Shown one piece after another: positions 1-6,901 of a stretch of DNA of 10,180 nucleotides. Position 1 is the stretch's first letter; each line of letters begins with the position of its first letter. Below the pieces are notes generated by a model. The model was not told the DNA's origin. It did no database searches and worked only from the letters and a program-made list of their open reading frames with translations. A program made the translations under genes and the position numbers. The stretch comes from Aquiflexum sp041749095 (GTDB lineage Bacteria > Bacteroidota > Bacteroidia > Cytophagales > Cyclobacteriaceae), in contig NZ_JBGTCA010000178.1 of the NCBI RefSeq assembly GCF_041749095.1, positions 1 through 10,180 of the forward strand. The letters run 5' to 3'.

Positions 1-3000
1 GGCTTTGTAGTGAAGAAAGGTTGGAAGATTTTGTCTTTGATGGTGTCGGGGATGCCGGGGCCGTTGTCTTTGATGGAAATCTGTATTTTGTTGATAAGGT
101 TTTTGGTGGAAACCGTCACCATAGGCTGTAGGGACATGGCATACCCCGTCCCTACAGCCTGAAAGGCATTATTGATGACATTCAACAGGACCCGACCAAT
201 ATCCTGAGGCACCACATTGACTTTGGGGAGATCAGGATCAAAGTGAGTCTCATATTCTGCATTGAAAGAATTATCTTTTGCCCTCATCCCGTGATAAGAA
301 AGTCTCAAATACTCATCCGCTAAAGCATTGATATCCGTCAGGACTTTCTCCCCAGTACTTGTTCGGCTATGTTCCAGCATACCCTTCACAATCGCATCCG
401 CCCGCTTGCCATGGTGGTTGATTTTTTCCAAGTTCTGTTTGATATCCTCTAGAATCTCATCCTCCAACTTATCCTCATCAGTCCATTCTCTTGATTCTTG
501 ACTCTTGGCTCTTGATTCTTTAACCTCTACTATCATCTCACCACTGACCTCAGAAAAGTTATTCACAAAATTCAGAGGATTCTGAATTTCATGAGCGATG
601 CCGGCGGTGAGCTGACCCAGAGATGCGAGTTTTTCCTGCTGAATGAGCTGGGACTGGGTGGCGGTAAGCTTATTTAACGAATCTTCAAGTTCATCATAAG
701 CTTTTTCCAATACTTTGGTATGTTCTTTTTCCTGCTCAAGCTCCCTTTTCCGTGCCCGTTCTTGTTCCTTTTCAATTAACTTTCGCCGCTGAAACCGGTC
801 AAAAGTTAAAATAATGGCAGCAACAATAAGCGTGTAAAGTACATAAGCCCACCAGGTTTGCCACCAAGGAGGAAGTATCATAATCCGTATCGAAGCCCCC
901 TCGAGGTTCCAGACGCCCTCACTGTTGGCAGCCCGGACTCTAAAGACGTATTCCCCATGGGGAACTCTGGTGTAGTTTGCCCTGTGCAGCGTACCTGCAT
1001 CACGCCAATCCGGATCGTATCCTTCCAACATATAAGCGTATTGATTTGATTGCGGATCACGGTAGTCGAGCGCTGCAAACTCAAAAGAAAAAGTGCTTTT
1101 ATTGTGCGGAAGCCGAATTTCCCGGGATTTCCAAATTGGTGCCTGTAATGGCCCATCTGCTTCAGGGCGTACTGATTGACCGGCAACAATGAAATTCGTG
1201 AAAACCACAGGAGAAGGGGTGCCGGCCAGTTCAATCTTGTCGGGATTAAAAACAGTAATCCCATTGATTCCCCCAAAAATCAAATTACCAAACTGGTCAC
1301 AATCACAGGATGAAACAAAAGGAAATGCATTGACACCATGTCTTGGCCCAAAAGAGTAGAATGACCTGGATTCTGGGTCAAAACGGCTCAATCCCTTTGA
1401 AGTTCCTATCCAAATATGTCCGTTTTTATCCCCAAGAATGCAGGAAACATAATTATCAGAAAGACCACTGTTAAAGGCAGTGAAATGTGTAAAGGTATTG
1501 TTCTTAACATCGAACCGATTGAGCCCCGAATTACTTGTCCCAATTAGCAGAAAGCCAGGTGCCTCCTCATAAATACTCGTAATGTATTCCCCATATAGGC
1601 TGTTCGGATTTCCGGGGACATTTTGAAATCGGGTAAAAGTTTTAGTTTCTTTATCAAACCTGTTCAGGCCTCCGCCCTCGGTACCGATCCAGATCACTCC
1701 GGGCTGGGTGGGAGCCTCATAAATGGTGGTTACATTCGAATGGCTCAGGCTTCCCTTATTGCCCGGTTCATTAGTATAGTGACCTACTTGGCCGGTTTCT
1801 TTATTTATGTTAAAAAGGCCGGTCCATTTGGTGCCAAACCACAATAGGCCCTCACTGTCCTCAAAAATGTAAACAACAGGCCCGACGTCTATGCCTGTAT
1901 TTGTAGCGTCAACCAATACCGGAATGATTTCGTCAGTCCCCTTATCCATTTGATAGAGACCGCCGCGTCGTGCCGACTCAACTCCTTCATGACTGCCAAG
2001 CCAAAGAGTTCCATCTTTTGTTTGCTCAATGGCTGAAATGAAAATTCCGATGGTAGTAAATGTAGAATCCGCCCGATATGAAAAATTTCCATTTTTTAAA
2101 TGCTGAAAGCTGACAATATTATTTTCAGGGCAACATGCATTGACACGTAAAATTCCGGAATCGTCTGCATCAAGTACATTCATGAAATTATTGGAATGCA
2201 TTGGAATGAGTGCATAATGTTCGAAAAGCTTTCGGGTTGAATGAACTTTATCAAGTCCGCCAGGAGCCATACTAATCCAGTATGTACCGTCTTGTGATTG
2301 ATACATTTTCCAAACATTAGTTGAAGACAGCGATGATGGATCATCTGGATTCGATTCAAAACGGATAAGTTTATCCGTCCTAGGATCGTAACGATTCAAT
2401 CCTAAGCCATAACTTCCTATCCATATAGCTCCCTGATCGTCTTCATGAATGAAACATACGCCTCCCTCAACTTTTGTCTGGAAGTCGCTTATTGGCGGGC
2501 TAAGCTTATCAGGCTCTTCCGGGTTATAAACATGGCGGGTAAAAATCTCTGATTCACGGTCCATAGTATGCAATCCGTTATTCCAGGTGCCGATCCAAAA
2601 CGTTCCTCCCGAATCTTCAAAGATACTCATGACGTGATTGGAGCTAAGGGTATTGGGGTCGTTGGGATCGTGAATATAACGGGTAAAGATTTCTGTTTCC
2701 CGGTTAAAACGGTGCAGGCCACCGGGGCCGGGATTGTTTCGTTCGTGGCCAAAGGGGCTGTTAGTTCCAATCCAAAATGTTCCTTGGCTGTCTTCAAACA
2801 TGACCCGTACCTGATCATTACCCAGAGAGGTCGGATCATCAGGATCATACATATAGCGGGTGAATGTGCCTGTCTTGTCATCCATGCGATTGAGACCTCC
2901 CATCGTTCCAACCCAAAGTTGCCCCTTATGATCTTCCATGATCACCGTAACGGAATCCTGACTTATACTGGCAGGATTGTTTGGGTCATTTCGAAAGTGG

Positions 3001-3374
3001 GTAAACGTCCCTTTATCGGGATTAAATCGGTTCAATCCGCCCCCATATGTACCGGCCCAGAGCGTTCCCTCTCCATCAATATACACCGTTTCTACCCAAT
3101 TTGAGGAAAGAGAAGTGGGGTCAGCAATATCGTGGGTATAATTGGTAAAAGAATATCCATCGTAGCGGTAAAGGCCGTTCCAGGAAGAAAACCACATGAA
3201 ACCGTGTGAATCTTCTGCTATGCCATTTATATAATTAGCCTGATTTCCACCTGGTAGCTGAAAATGTTCGAACAGGTATGACGGTTGCTGCTGTGCGTAA
3301 TTTTTTTCAGCCGTATTAAGAATAATGCAAGCACCGACTAAAATGACTTTTACAATACTGGTCAATGGTTTCAT
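1..3374 (-). CDS. Two-component propeller (Reg_prop/Y_Y_Y) sensor histidine kinase, C-terminus cut by window edge
   Basis: The reading frame is open from ATG at 3374 to the window edge (1124 codons, no stop). Residues 1 to about 28 look like a signal peptide ending near NYAQ. Residues of about 35-715 hold some 13-14 blade motifs of the type EDxxGxxWxGTxxGGLNRFD, the Reg_prop repeats that form two seven-bladed periplasmic propellers. A Y_Y_Y domain follows (GYDPDWRDAG...NYTRVPHGEYVFRVRA, about 725-832). Next come one membrane helix (about W841-F858), a charged coiled coil, a DHp domain with phosphoacceptor His928 (AHEIQNPLNFV), an N box (about 1058-1071, LLNVINNAFQ) and a G1 box (DNGPGIP). The G2 box and end lie outside the window. 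The family autophosphorylates on His after sensing a periplasmic ligand, often glycan-derived in Bacteroides HTCS proteins; the ligand here is unknown. A fused receiver or AraC output beyond the edge cannot be excluded. No consensus promoter was found in the 275-base gap upstream. Two repeat-derived segments lie within it (489-520 and 123-160). Confidence 0.93.
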   Translation of the reverse strand, partial: MKPLTSIVKVILVGACIILNTAEKNYAQQQPSYLFEHFQLPGGNQANYINGIAEDSHGFMWFSSWNGLYRYDGYSFTNYTHDIADPTSLSSNWVETVYIDGEGTLWAGTYGGGLNRFNPDKGTFTHFRNDPNNPASISQDSVTVIMEDHKGQLWVGTMGGLNRMDDKTGTFTRYMYDPDDPTSLGNDQVRVMFEDSQGTFWIGTNSPFGHERNNPGPGGLHRFNRETEIFTRYIHDPNDPNTLSSNHVMSIFEDSGGTFWIGTWNNGLHTMDRESEIFTRHVYNPEEPDKLSPPISDFQTKVEGGVCFIHEDDQGAIWIGSYGLGLNRYDPRTDKLIRFESNPDDPSSLSSTNVWKMYQSQDGTYWISMAPGGLDKVHSTRKLFEHYALIPMHSNNFMNVLDADDSGILRVNACCPENNIVSFQHLKNGNFSYRADSTFTTIGIFISAIEQTKDGTLWLGSHEGVESARRGGLYQMDKGTDEIIPVLVDATNTGIDVGPVVYIFEDSEGLLWFGTKWTGLFNINKETGQVGHYTNEPGNKGSLSHSNVTTIYEAPTQPGVIWIGTEGGGLNRFDKETKTFTRFQNVPGNPNSLYGEYITSIYEEAPGFLLIGTSNSGLNRFDVKNNTFTHFTAFNSGLSDNYVSCILGDKNGHIWIGTSKGLSRFDPESRSFYSFGPRHGVNAFPFVSSCDCDQFGNLIFGGINGITVFNPDKIELAGTPSPVVFTNFIVAGQSVRPEADGPLQAPIWKSREIRLPHNKSTFSFEFAALDYRDPQSNQYAYMLEGYDPDWRDAGTLHRANYTRVPHGEYVFRVRAANSEGVWNLEGASIRIMILPPWWQTWWAYVLYTLIVAAIILTFDRFQRRKLIEKEQERARKRELEQEKEHTKVLEKAYDELEDSLNKLTATQSQLIQQEKLASLGQLTAGIAHEIQNPLNFVNNFSEVSGEMIVEVKESRAKSQESREWTDEDKLEDEILEDIKQNLEKINHHGKRADAIVKGMLEHSRTSTGEKVLTDINALADEYLRLSYHGMRAKDNSFNAEYETHFDPDLPKVNVVPQDIGRVLLNVINNAFQAVGTGYAMSLQPMVTVSTKNLINKIQISIKDNGPGIPDTIKDKIFQPFFTTK
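123..160. repeat. Perfect 13-bp inverted repeat inside the propeller kinase gene
   Basis: The arms AGGCTGTAGGGAC (123-135) and GTCCCTACAGCCT (148-160) are perfect complements around a 12-base loop that can pair partly itself (GG with CC). The element is in frame and encodes about residues Q1072-P1084 (QAVGTGYAMSLQP) directly after the N box NNAF. The GTAGGGAC...GTCCCTAC core resembles dispersed palindromes I associate with Bacteroidota and cyanobacteria. That family link is from memory; the palindrome itself is seen directly. Confidence 0.85.
489..520. repeat. Heptamer tandem repeat (TCTTGAY-like, about 4.6 copies) inside the propeller kinase gene
   Basis: The plus strand reads TCTTGAT, TCTTGAC, TCTTGGC, TCTTGAT and TCTT in succession, a 7-bp period. 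It is translated on the minus strand as KESRAKSQESRE (from about residue 952), in the turn between the two DHp helices roughly 25 residues after His928. The TPR kinase has an unrelated charged linker at this place (EIRAKQQKLNQAAGKTEDD), so the segment is variable in the family. Confidence 0.75.
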
Positions 3375-3649
3375 AACCCTGCATTTATTGTTTGTCTTCT
3401 TTTCTGTCAAGGCAAGTACCCTGTATTTTCTTTTTGTATTTACTTGAATCCTGATAAGCACTAACAGCTTCAGACTGGTATGCATTCTAGGATTTAAGGA
3501 GTAAAAAGTTGTTTGAATTAAATATAAATATAAGTAGTAACTATTTGATATTCAGTTATAATAAAAAAAAATTTACGAAAGAAAGCTTGAAAAAATAGAA
3601 GTGTTGAATCCTAAAAGATCAACTTATTAAAACCAAAAGAAAGGATAAT

Positions 3650-5857
3650 CTATCTCGCCAATGGATCCGGCCTCATCTGAAAGTGGTACACCTTACTGGT
3701 AGTCCCTTTTCCGCCTTCCATGTGGAAAGGTGTCCGGGTACTGATGGTGGCCCATATCCCTCTTCCTTTCCAACCTCCATTAGGATCGTCGATCCTACCG
3801 TCCATCCATTTGGTATAAAATCCCAATGGATAGGGAACCCTTAGGACAACCCACTTTCCGTCTTTCAGGGCAAGAAGACCCTCCGAGCCGTTTCCGGTAT
3901 TGATGGGGATGTTTTCACCCAATCCCAAAGTATTGAACTGATCCACCCAGGTATAGTAACTGGACTCTGCACTTCCTGATTCATCTAGCCCCTTTAATTG
4001 CGGAAGGGGTTCGGTATAAAAAGTCCACCCCTCCGGGCAATGTTGGCCGGTGGCGTTGGGACCATTCAGTGGCCCATTGCATTTCCTTCTGTCAAAACTG
4101 GCCATATGGCCGCTTGCCAAGGCTACCCATGCTACCCCGTTTCTGTCCACATCCATTCCACGGGGGGAATATCCTTCAACCGGATTTCCAGATTCATCGA
4201 GAGGAAGTTCGTAGTATTCCACCAATGCCGTTTCCACTGGATTTGACCCGGGTTCCAAACGTATTACTGCTCCGGGATAACCCAATGAAGAACCCCAAAC
4301 TGAGCCATCAGGTGCTGGGGAAACGGCATAGAGGCCTTTGGAAATACGCTTGTCTTTGTTGGGATCTACAGGATCATTGGGTTCCACATAATCATCCCTT
4401 TTTCCATTGCCGTTGGTGTCCAATATCAGTGGTGTCCAGCCTTGGGAAGCTTCTTCGTCTCCGGTTTCCTCGTACATTTTGGTGTCCAACCAGCCTATGA
4501 CCTGTCCGCCACCGCTTGTCCAAAGGGTATTGTTCTCATCTTCAGCAAACATCAGATGATGGGTACTGAAGCAAGTGCTGATATGCTTATATTCCTTGGT
4601 TTTGGGATCATACACCCCAAGATGGCGTCCCGAACGACTGACCGGAAATGCTTTGGCAGCAGGATGGTCAGAACCTTCCAAACAAAAAGCCGGGTTCTCA
4701 AATGCCCGGACAGCCGCCGTGATCCAAACCTTGCCCTTGTCGTCAAACATGGGGTTATGGACATTGGCCTGACTGTTCCAGATGGCTTCATCACCCCAAT
4801 AGGGAGAAGAACCTGCCACCTGGGGCCCCGATGCAAGAGGTGTATTGGGATCTCTTACGGTCAATGGTACCTGACTTGCTTCATGTGTAGAAGGATCTAA
4901 GACGGGAAGATAATCCGCACTGGCTTCAAGAGCGCCATAGACAGGTCCATAGGGATACAAAGTGGGATTTCTCCGGTCTGTGGACACCACATCATGGAGA
5001 TATGCTTTCGGGTCTGCCCAGTCCCATTGGGTAATGACCACATTTCTTTCTATACCTTCAGGTCTTGGCGGGGTTTTAGGAACTTCACCCTCCGCAATCC
5101 GGTCTGTCCAATCTGCAAACATCTTCAGCACGCCATCCCTTCCCAAATTCTGGATTCCTCCGATCATACTTGCACCTGCCTGTCCTGATTGCAGCCGCCT
5201 TTCCCATGCTTCTTCAGAAGTATGAAAGCTTCCGAGACTTTCCGGTATTTTCCTCGTTCCAATGCTGCCCATCTGATGGCAGGCCATGCAATTTCCTGAT
5301 TTTATACTTCTTAGAAAATCCGCCCTTGTTTTGACATTTGGTGAAAAGCCATTGCCGTCAGGTCCGGTTCCGGGAAATTCGGTTACTTCAGGTGCCCGCA
5401 AAAGTGAAAACCAATAACCTCCCGGATAGTAATATGCCGCTGCCTGTGGATTTGGTGCCGTGACAGCTTTCAGATCAATGTTATTTCCGGGCGTCACCTC
5501 TTGTTTTTGGGAATCGATCAATCCATAGCCACGCACCCAAATAGAATAATTGGCAGCAGGTAACTCCGGGATCAAATACCTGCCCTGATCGTCTGAGACC
5601 ACTATTTTGGCATATCTGGTTGGAAGGTCAAAAGTTTCGGCAATAACCCAAACCCCTGCTTCAGGTCCATTTGGTCCTGTCACCACACCGGCGATGTCAG
5701 AATTGCCGATCTCAATTTTTTCAGGAGAAGGTTGACAGGCTATCAAGAACCAAAAAAGAAAAATCCCACAGCAAAGGGGATTCATTTTTTGGAAATAGTT
5801 GAGTTTTAGTCTTCTGTTAGGAGATGAATAGTAGGTGAATTTTTGATAAATGTCCAT
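3650..5857 (-). CDS. Predicted lipoprotein with carboxypeptidase-regulatory-like domain, one c-type heme motif and Vgb-like propeller
   Basis: The 735-aa product has a hydrophobic segment ending in a lipobox LIAC, with Cys41 as the likely lipidated residue. The alternative ATG at 5785 (Met25) would leave the signal peptide with no basic residues, so I keep the upstream start, which supplies RR and K residues. Residues of about 54-120 look like a carboxypeptidase-regulatory-like beta-sandwich (IAGVVTGPNGPEAGVWV ... DDQGRYLIPELPAANYSIWV). CMACH at 190-194 is a single heme c attachment site. From about 300 onward, DxxGxxW motifs (DDKGKVWIT, DENNTLWTS, APDGSVWGS, DRNGVAWVA) suggest a propeller of the streptogramin-lyase-like (Vgb/NHL) class. 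Cys392, Cys429, Cys593 and Cys607 could form disulfides. I infer an envelope-anchored electron-transfer or substrate-binding protein; the reaction is unknown. It stands alone behind its own promoter (5911-5941), with a perfect FNR-type box further upstream. No clear terminator follows. Confidence 0.85.
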   Translation of the reverse strand: MDIYQKFTYYSSPNRRLKLNYFQKMNPLCCGIFLFWFLIACQPSPEKIEIGNSDIAGVVTGPNGPEAGVWVIAETFDLPTRYAKIVVSDDQGRYLIPELPAANYSIWVRGYGLIDSQKQEVTPGNNIDLKAVTAPNPQAAAYYYPGGYWFSLLRAPEVTEFPGTGPDGNGFSPNVKTRADFLRSIKSGNCMACHQMGSIGTRKIPESLGSFHTSEEAWERRLQSGQAGASMIGGIQNLGRDGVLKMFADWTDRIAEGEVPKTPPRPEGIERNVVITQWDWADPKAYLHDVVSTDRRNPTLYPYGPVYGALEASADYLPVLDPSTHEASQVPLTVRDPNTPLASGPQVAGSSPYWGDEAIWNSQANVHNPMFDDKGKVWITAAVRAFENPAFCLEGSDHPAAKAFPVSRSGRHLGVYDPKTKEYKHISTCFSTHHLMFAEDENNTLWTSGGGQVIGWLDTKMYEETGDEEASQGWTPLILDTNGNGKRDDYVEPNDPVDPNKDKRISKGLYAVSPAPDGSVWGSSLGYPGAVIRLEPGSNPVETALVEYYELPLDESGNPVEGYSPRGMDVDRNGVAWVALASGHMASFDRRKCNGPLNGPNATGQHCPEGWTFYTEPLPQLKGLDESGSAESSYYTWVDQFNTLGLGENIPINTGNGSEGLLALKDGKWVVLRVPYPLGFYTKWMDGRIDDPNGGWKGRGIWATISTRTPFHMEGGKGTTSKVYHFQMRPDPLAR

Positions 5858-5910
5858 GGCCGGATGTTTTGGGTTGATAAAGAGGAATTGGTTTTAAAAA
5901 CCTGCTTTAT

Positions 5911-5941
5911 CAAATTTATCATTTTGCGGAAACTATCCAAA
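5911..5941 (-). promoter_or_regulatory. Bacteroidota-type promoter for the heme lipoprotein gene
   Basis: On the minus strand, TTTG (5941-5938) is followed after exactly 19 bases by TAAATTTG (5918-5911). This matches the Bacteroidota consensus, TTTG at -33 and TAnnTTTG at -7. Transcription would begin near 5904, leaving a leader of about 47 bases before the ATG at 5857. This also means the upstream start codon lies within the transcript. Confidence 0.65.
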
Positions 5942-5975
5942 GAAATGGGTTATCAAATAATTGAAATACAGGTTC

Positions 5976-5995
5976 TTAAAAGAAACTCCTTTTAA
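5976..5995. repeat. 7-bp inverted repeat upstream of the heme lipoprotein promoter
   Basis: TTAAAAG (5976-5982) and CTTTTAA (5989-5995) pair perfectly around AAACTC. It sits between the FNR-type box and the -33 element, where an operator could lie. The arms are AT-rich, so chance is a real alternative. Confidence 0.3.
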
Positions 5996-6029
5996 ATAAA
6001 AGAATTACCCTAGATCTAATTGGAATATA

Positions 6030-6043
6030 TTGATCTAAATCAA
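6030..6043. promoter_or_regulatory. Perfect FNR/Crp-family box TTGAT-N4-ATCAA
   Basis: The sequence TTGATCTAAATCAA matches the full FNR consensus half-sites with the right 4-base spacer. It is in the intergenic region upstream of the heme lipoprotein gene and downstream of the receiver gene. Its centre is about 132 bases upstream of the start site inferred from the promoter at 5911-5941. That is farther than the classical -41.5 activation position, so it may act from a distance or serve another promoter. The match is seen directly; binding by an FNR/DNR-like regulator is inference. Confidence 0.55.
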
Positions 6044-6053
6044 AATAGATGAA

Positions 6054-6072
6054 GAAGTCTAGTAGAGACTTC
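6054..6072 (-). terminator. Possible 3' hairpin of the receiver gene
   Basis: GAAGTCT (6054-6060) and AGACTTC (6066-6072) form a perfect 7-bp stem with a 5-base loop, about 116 bases downstream of the receiver stop codon. On the minus strand it is followed by TTCATCTATTTTGATTT, which is only moderately T-rich. It is a weak intrinsic-terminator candidate or a transcript-end stabiliser. Confidence 0.3.
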
Positions 6073-6187
6073 CGATGATGGGGATGAATATGAAATCAGA
6101 CAAATAAAAAGGCTGATTAAAAATTGAAATTGACCCTGATCATATCAAATTGGTGAGGGTTGATATTGCACTTATATGTCAAACTTA

Positions 6188-6583
6188 TCAGTCCTGCTTT
6201 GGCTCTTTGTCCTCAATGATCTTATTCAGTTCCACTTTCAGGTTTTCAAAATTGATAGGTTTAACAAAAAACTCCTTTGCTCCCAACTCGATGGCTTTTT
6301 CATAATTTTCAGAATCACCATATGCTGAGATCATGCTTACCGGTATTTGAGGAAATTTCGTTTTTAACTTATCCAATAATTCAAGACCCGTCATTCCCGG
6401 CATATTGATGTCAGAAAAAATATACATCACCTCTTTTGATTCACTTTTCTCCATGATTTCGAGTGCCTCATTTCCTGAAAAAGCAAACTCAAGTTCTATG
6501 GACCCACTTCTGATTTCTTTTCTGAGTTTTTGTTGAAACAATAACTCTACATCTTTTTCGTCATCAACCACTAAAAATTTCAT
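6188..6583 (-). CDS. Single-domain CheY-like response regulator
   Basis: The 131-aa protein is one receiver domain and nothing else. It shows the acidic pocket Asp7-Asp8 (LVVDDE), phosphoacceptor Asp58 in FSDINMPGMTG, the switch Ser86 (MISAYG), aromatic Phe106 and the conserved Lys108-Pro109 (FFVKPI). It ends just after the last helix, so there is no DNA-binding or enzymatic output domain. Family members pass the phosphate on in a phosphorelay or act by protein-protein contact in the cytoplasm. It lies 318 bases downstream of the TPR kinase on the same strand and is the only response regulator in view, so that kinase is the likeliest donor. The other two kinases share the catalytic module and could also feed it. 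A separate promoter element at 6685-6692 suggests it can be expressed apart from the kinase. Confidence 0.95.
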   Translation of the reverse strand: MKFLVVDDEKDVELLFQQKLRKEIRSGSIELEFAFSGNEALEIMEKSESKEVMYIFSDINMPGMTGLELLDKLKTKFPQIPVSMISAYGDSENYEKAIELGAKEFFVKPINFENLKVELNKIIEDKEPKQD

Positions 6584-6684
6584 TTCTCTAATAATTTTGG
6601 TGAATTTAAAATTTAATTTTCTATACCATTGTCTTTTTTGTCGGCTAGTGGAAAGTAAGAATCTCTTCCTTCAATTTTTAGATA

Positions 6685-6692
6685 CAAATTTA
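6685..6692 (-). promoter_or_regulatory. Candidate -7 element for the receiver gene
   Basis: The minus strand reads TAAATTTG, a perfect TAnnTTTG match and identical to the -7 element of the heme lipoprotein gene. The -33 region is poor: TGGA stands where TTTG is expected. The start site would be near 6678, with a leader of about 95 bases. Because the surrounding DNA is AT-rich, a single 8-base match is only moderate evidence. Confidence 0.4.
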
Positions 6693-6838
6693 TGAATATT
6701 ATGGTAATATTTCCAGTTTACAATTTAGCAATTTTCAGTGATATTATTTTTAGGTCACGCAACTTTATTAAAATCCGATAATCAGGCCTATTTTAACTAT
6801 GGATAACATATGAGTGCAGGTAGAGAGATTTTATTTTT

Positions 6839-6884
6839 AGAGGCAAAGCCTCTGAACTCAATGATCCAAAGTCAAAGACTTCGG
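6839..6884 (-). terminator. Two tandem TTT-loop hairpins after the TPR kinase gene
   Basis: On the minus strand, CCGAAGTC-TTT-GACTTTGG (6884-6866) folds as an 8-bp stem with one G-U pair. Twelve bases later, AGAGGC-TTT-GCCTCT (6853-6839) folds as a perfect 6-bp stem. The first begins 17 bases after the stop codon. Both loops are TTT. The following sequence is A-rich rather than T-rich, so this is not a standard intrinsic terminator. It may be a REP-like repeat pair or an mRNA-stabilising 3' end. Confidence 0.45.
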
Positions 6885-6901
6885 ATAACGGGAATCGTTA
6901 C

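Larger units (their letters stand above)
5858..6187. other. 330-base intergenic regulatory region
   Basis: This AT-rich gap lies between the receiver gene and the heme lipoprotein gene. It contains the consensus promoter at 5911-5941, the inverted repeat at 5976-5995, the FNR-type box at 6030-6043 and the hairpin at 6054-6072. I see no coding frame with protein-like character and no RNA gene in the rest. Confidence 0.6.
6584..6901. other. 318-base intergenic region between TPR kinase and receiver
   Basis: This very AT-rich stretch holds two hairpins immediately after the kinase stop (6839-6884) and a perfect TAAATTTG element at 6692-6685 for the receiver gene. No open frame with protein-like composition and no structured RNA was recognised in the remainder. 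Confidence 0.6.

Noticed and set aside
2568..3104. Long plus-strand open frame (178 codons) within the propeller kinase
   Set aside because: It is antisense to the repeated Reg_prop blades. Its apparent internal repeats simply mirror the blade repeats of the real gene, and the real frame has clear domains.
3375..3649. Gap between the propeller kinase and the heme lipoprotein gene: searched for promoter and terminator
   Set aside because: No TAnnTTTG element on the minus strand and no convincing stem followed by a T-run were found. A 9-base direct repeat (TTGAATCCT at about 3444 and 3604) and a 5-bp inverted repeat near 3537 are too short in AT-rich DNA to claim.
3998..4900. Several overlapping plus-strand open frames (82-152 codons) across the heme lipoprotein gene
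   Set aside because: They are antisense to a gene with lipobox, heme motif and propeller motifs. Their composition is not protein-like and they overlap one another.
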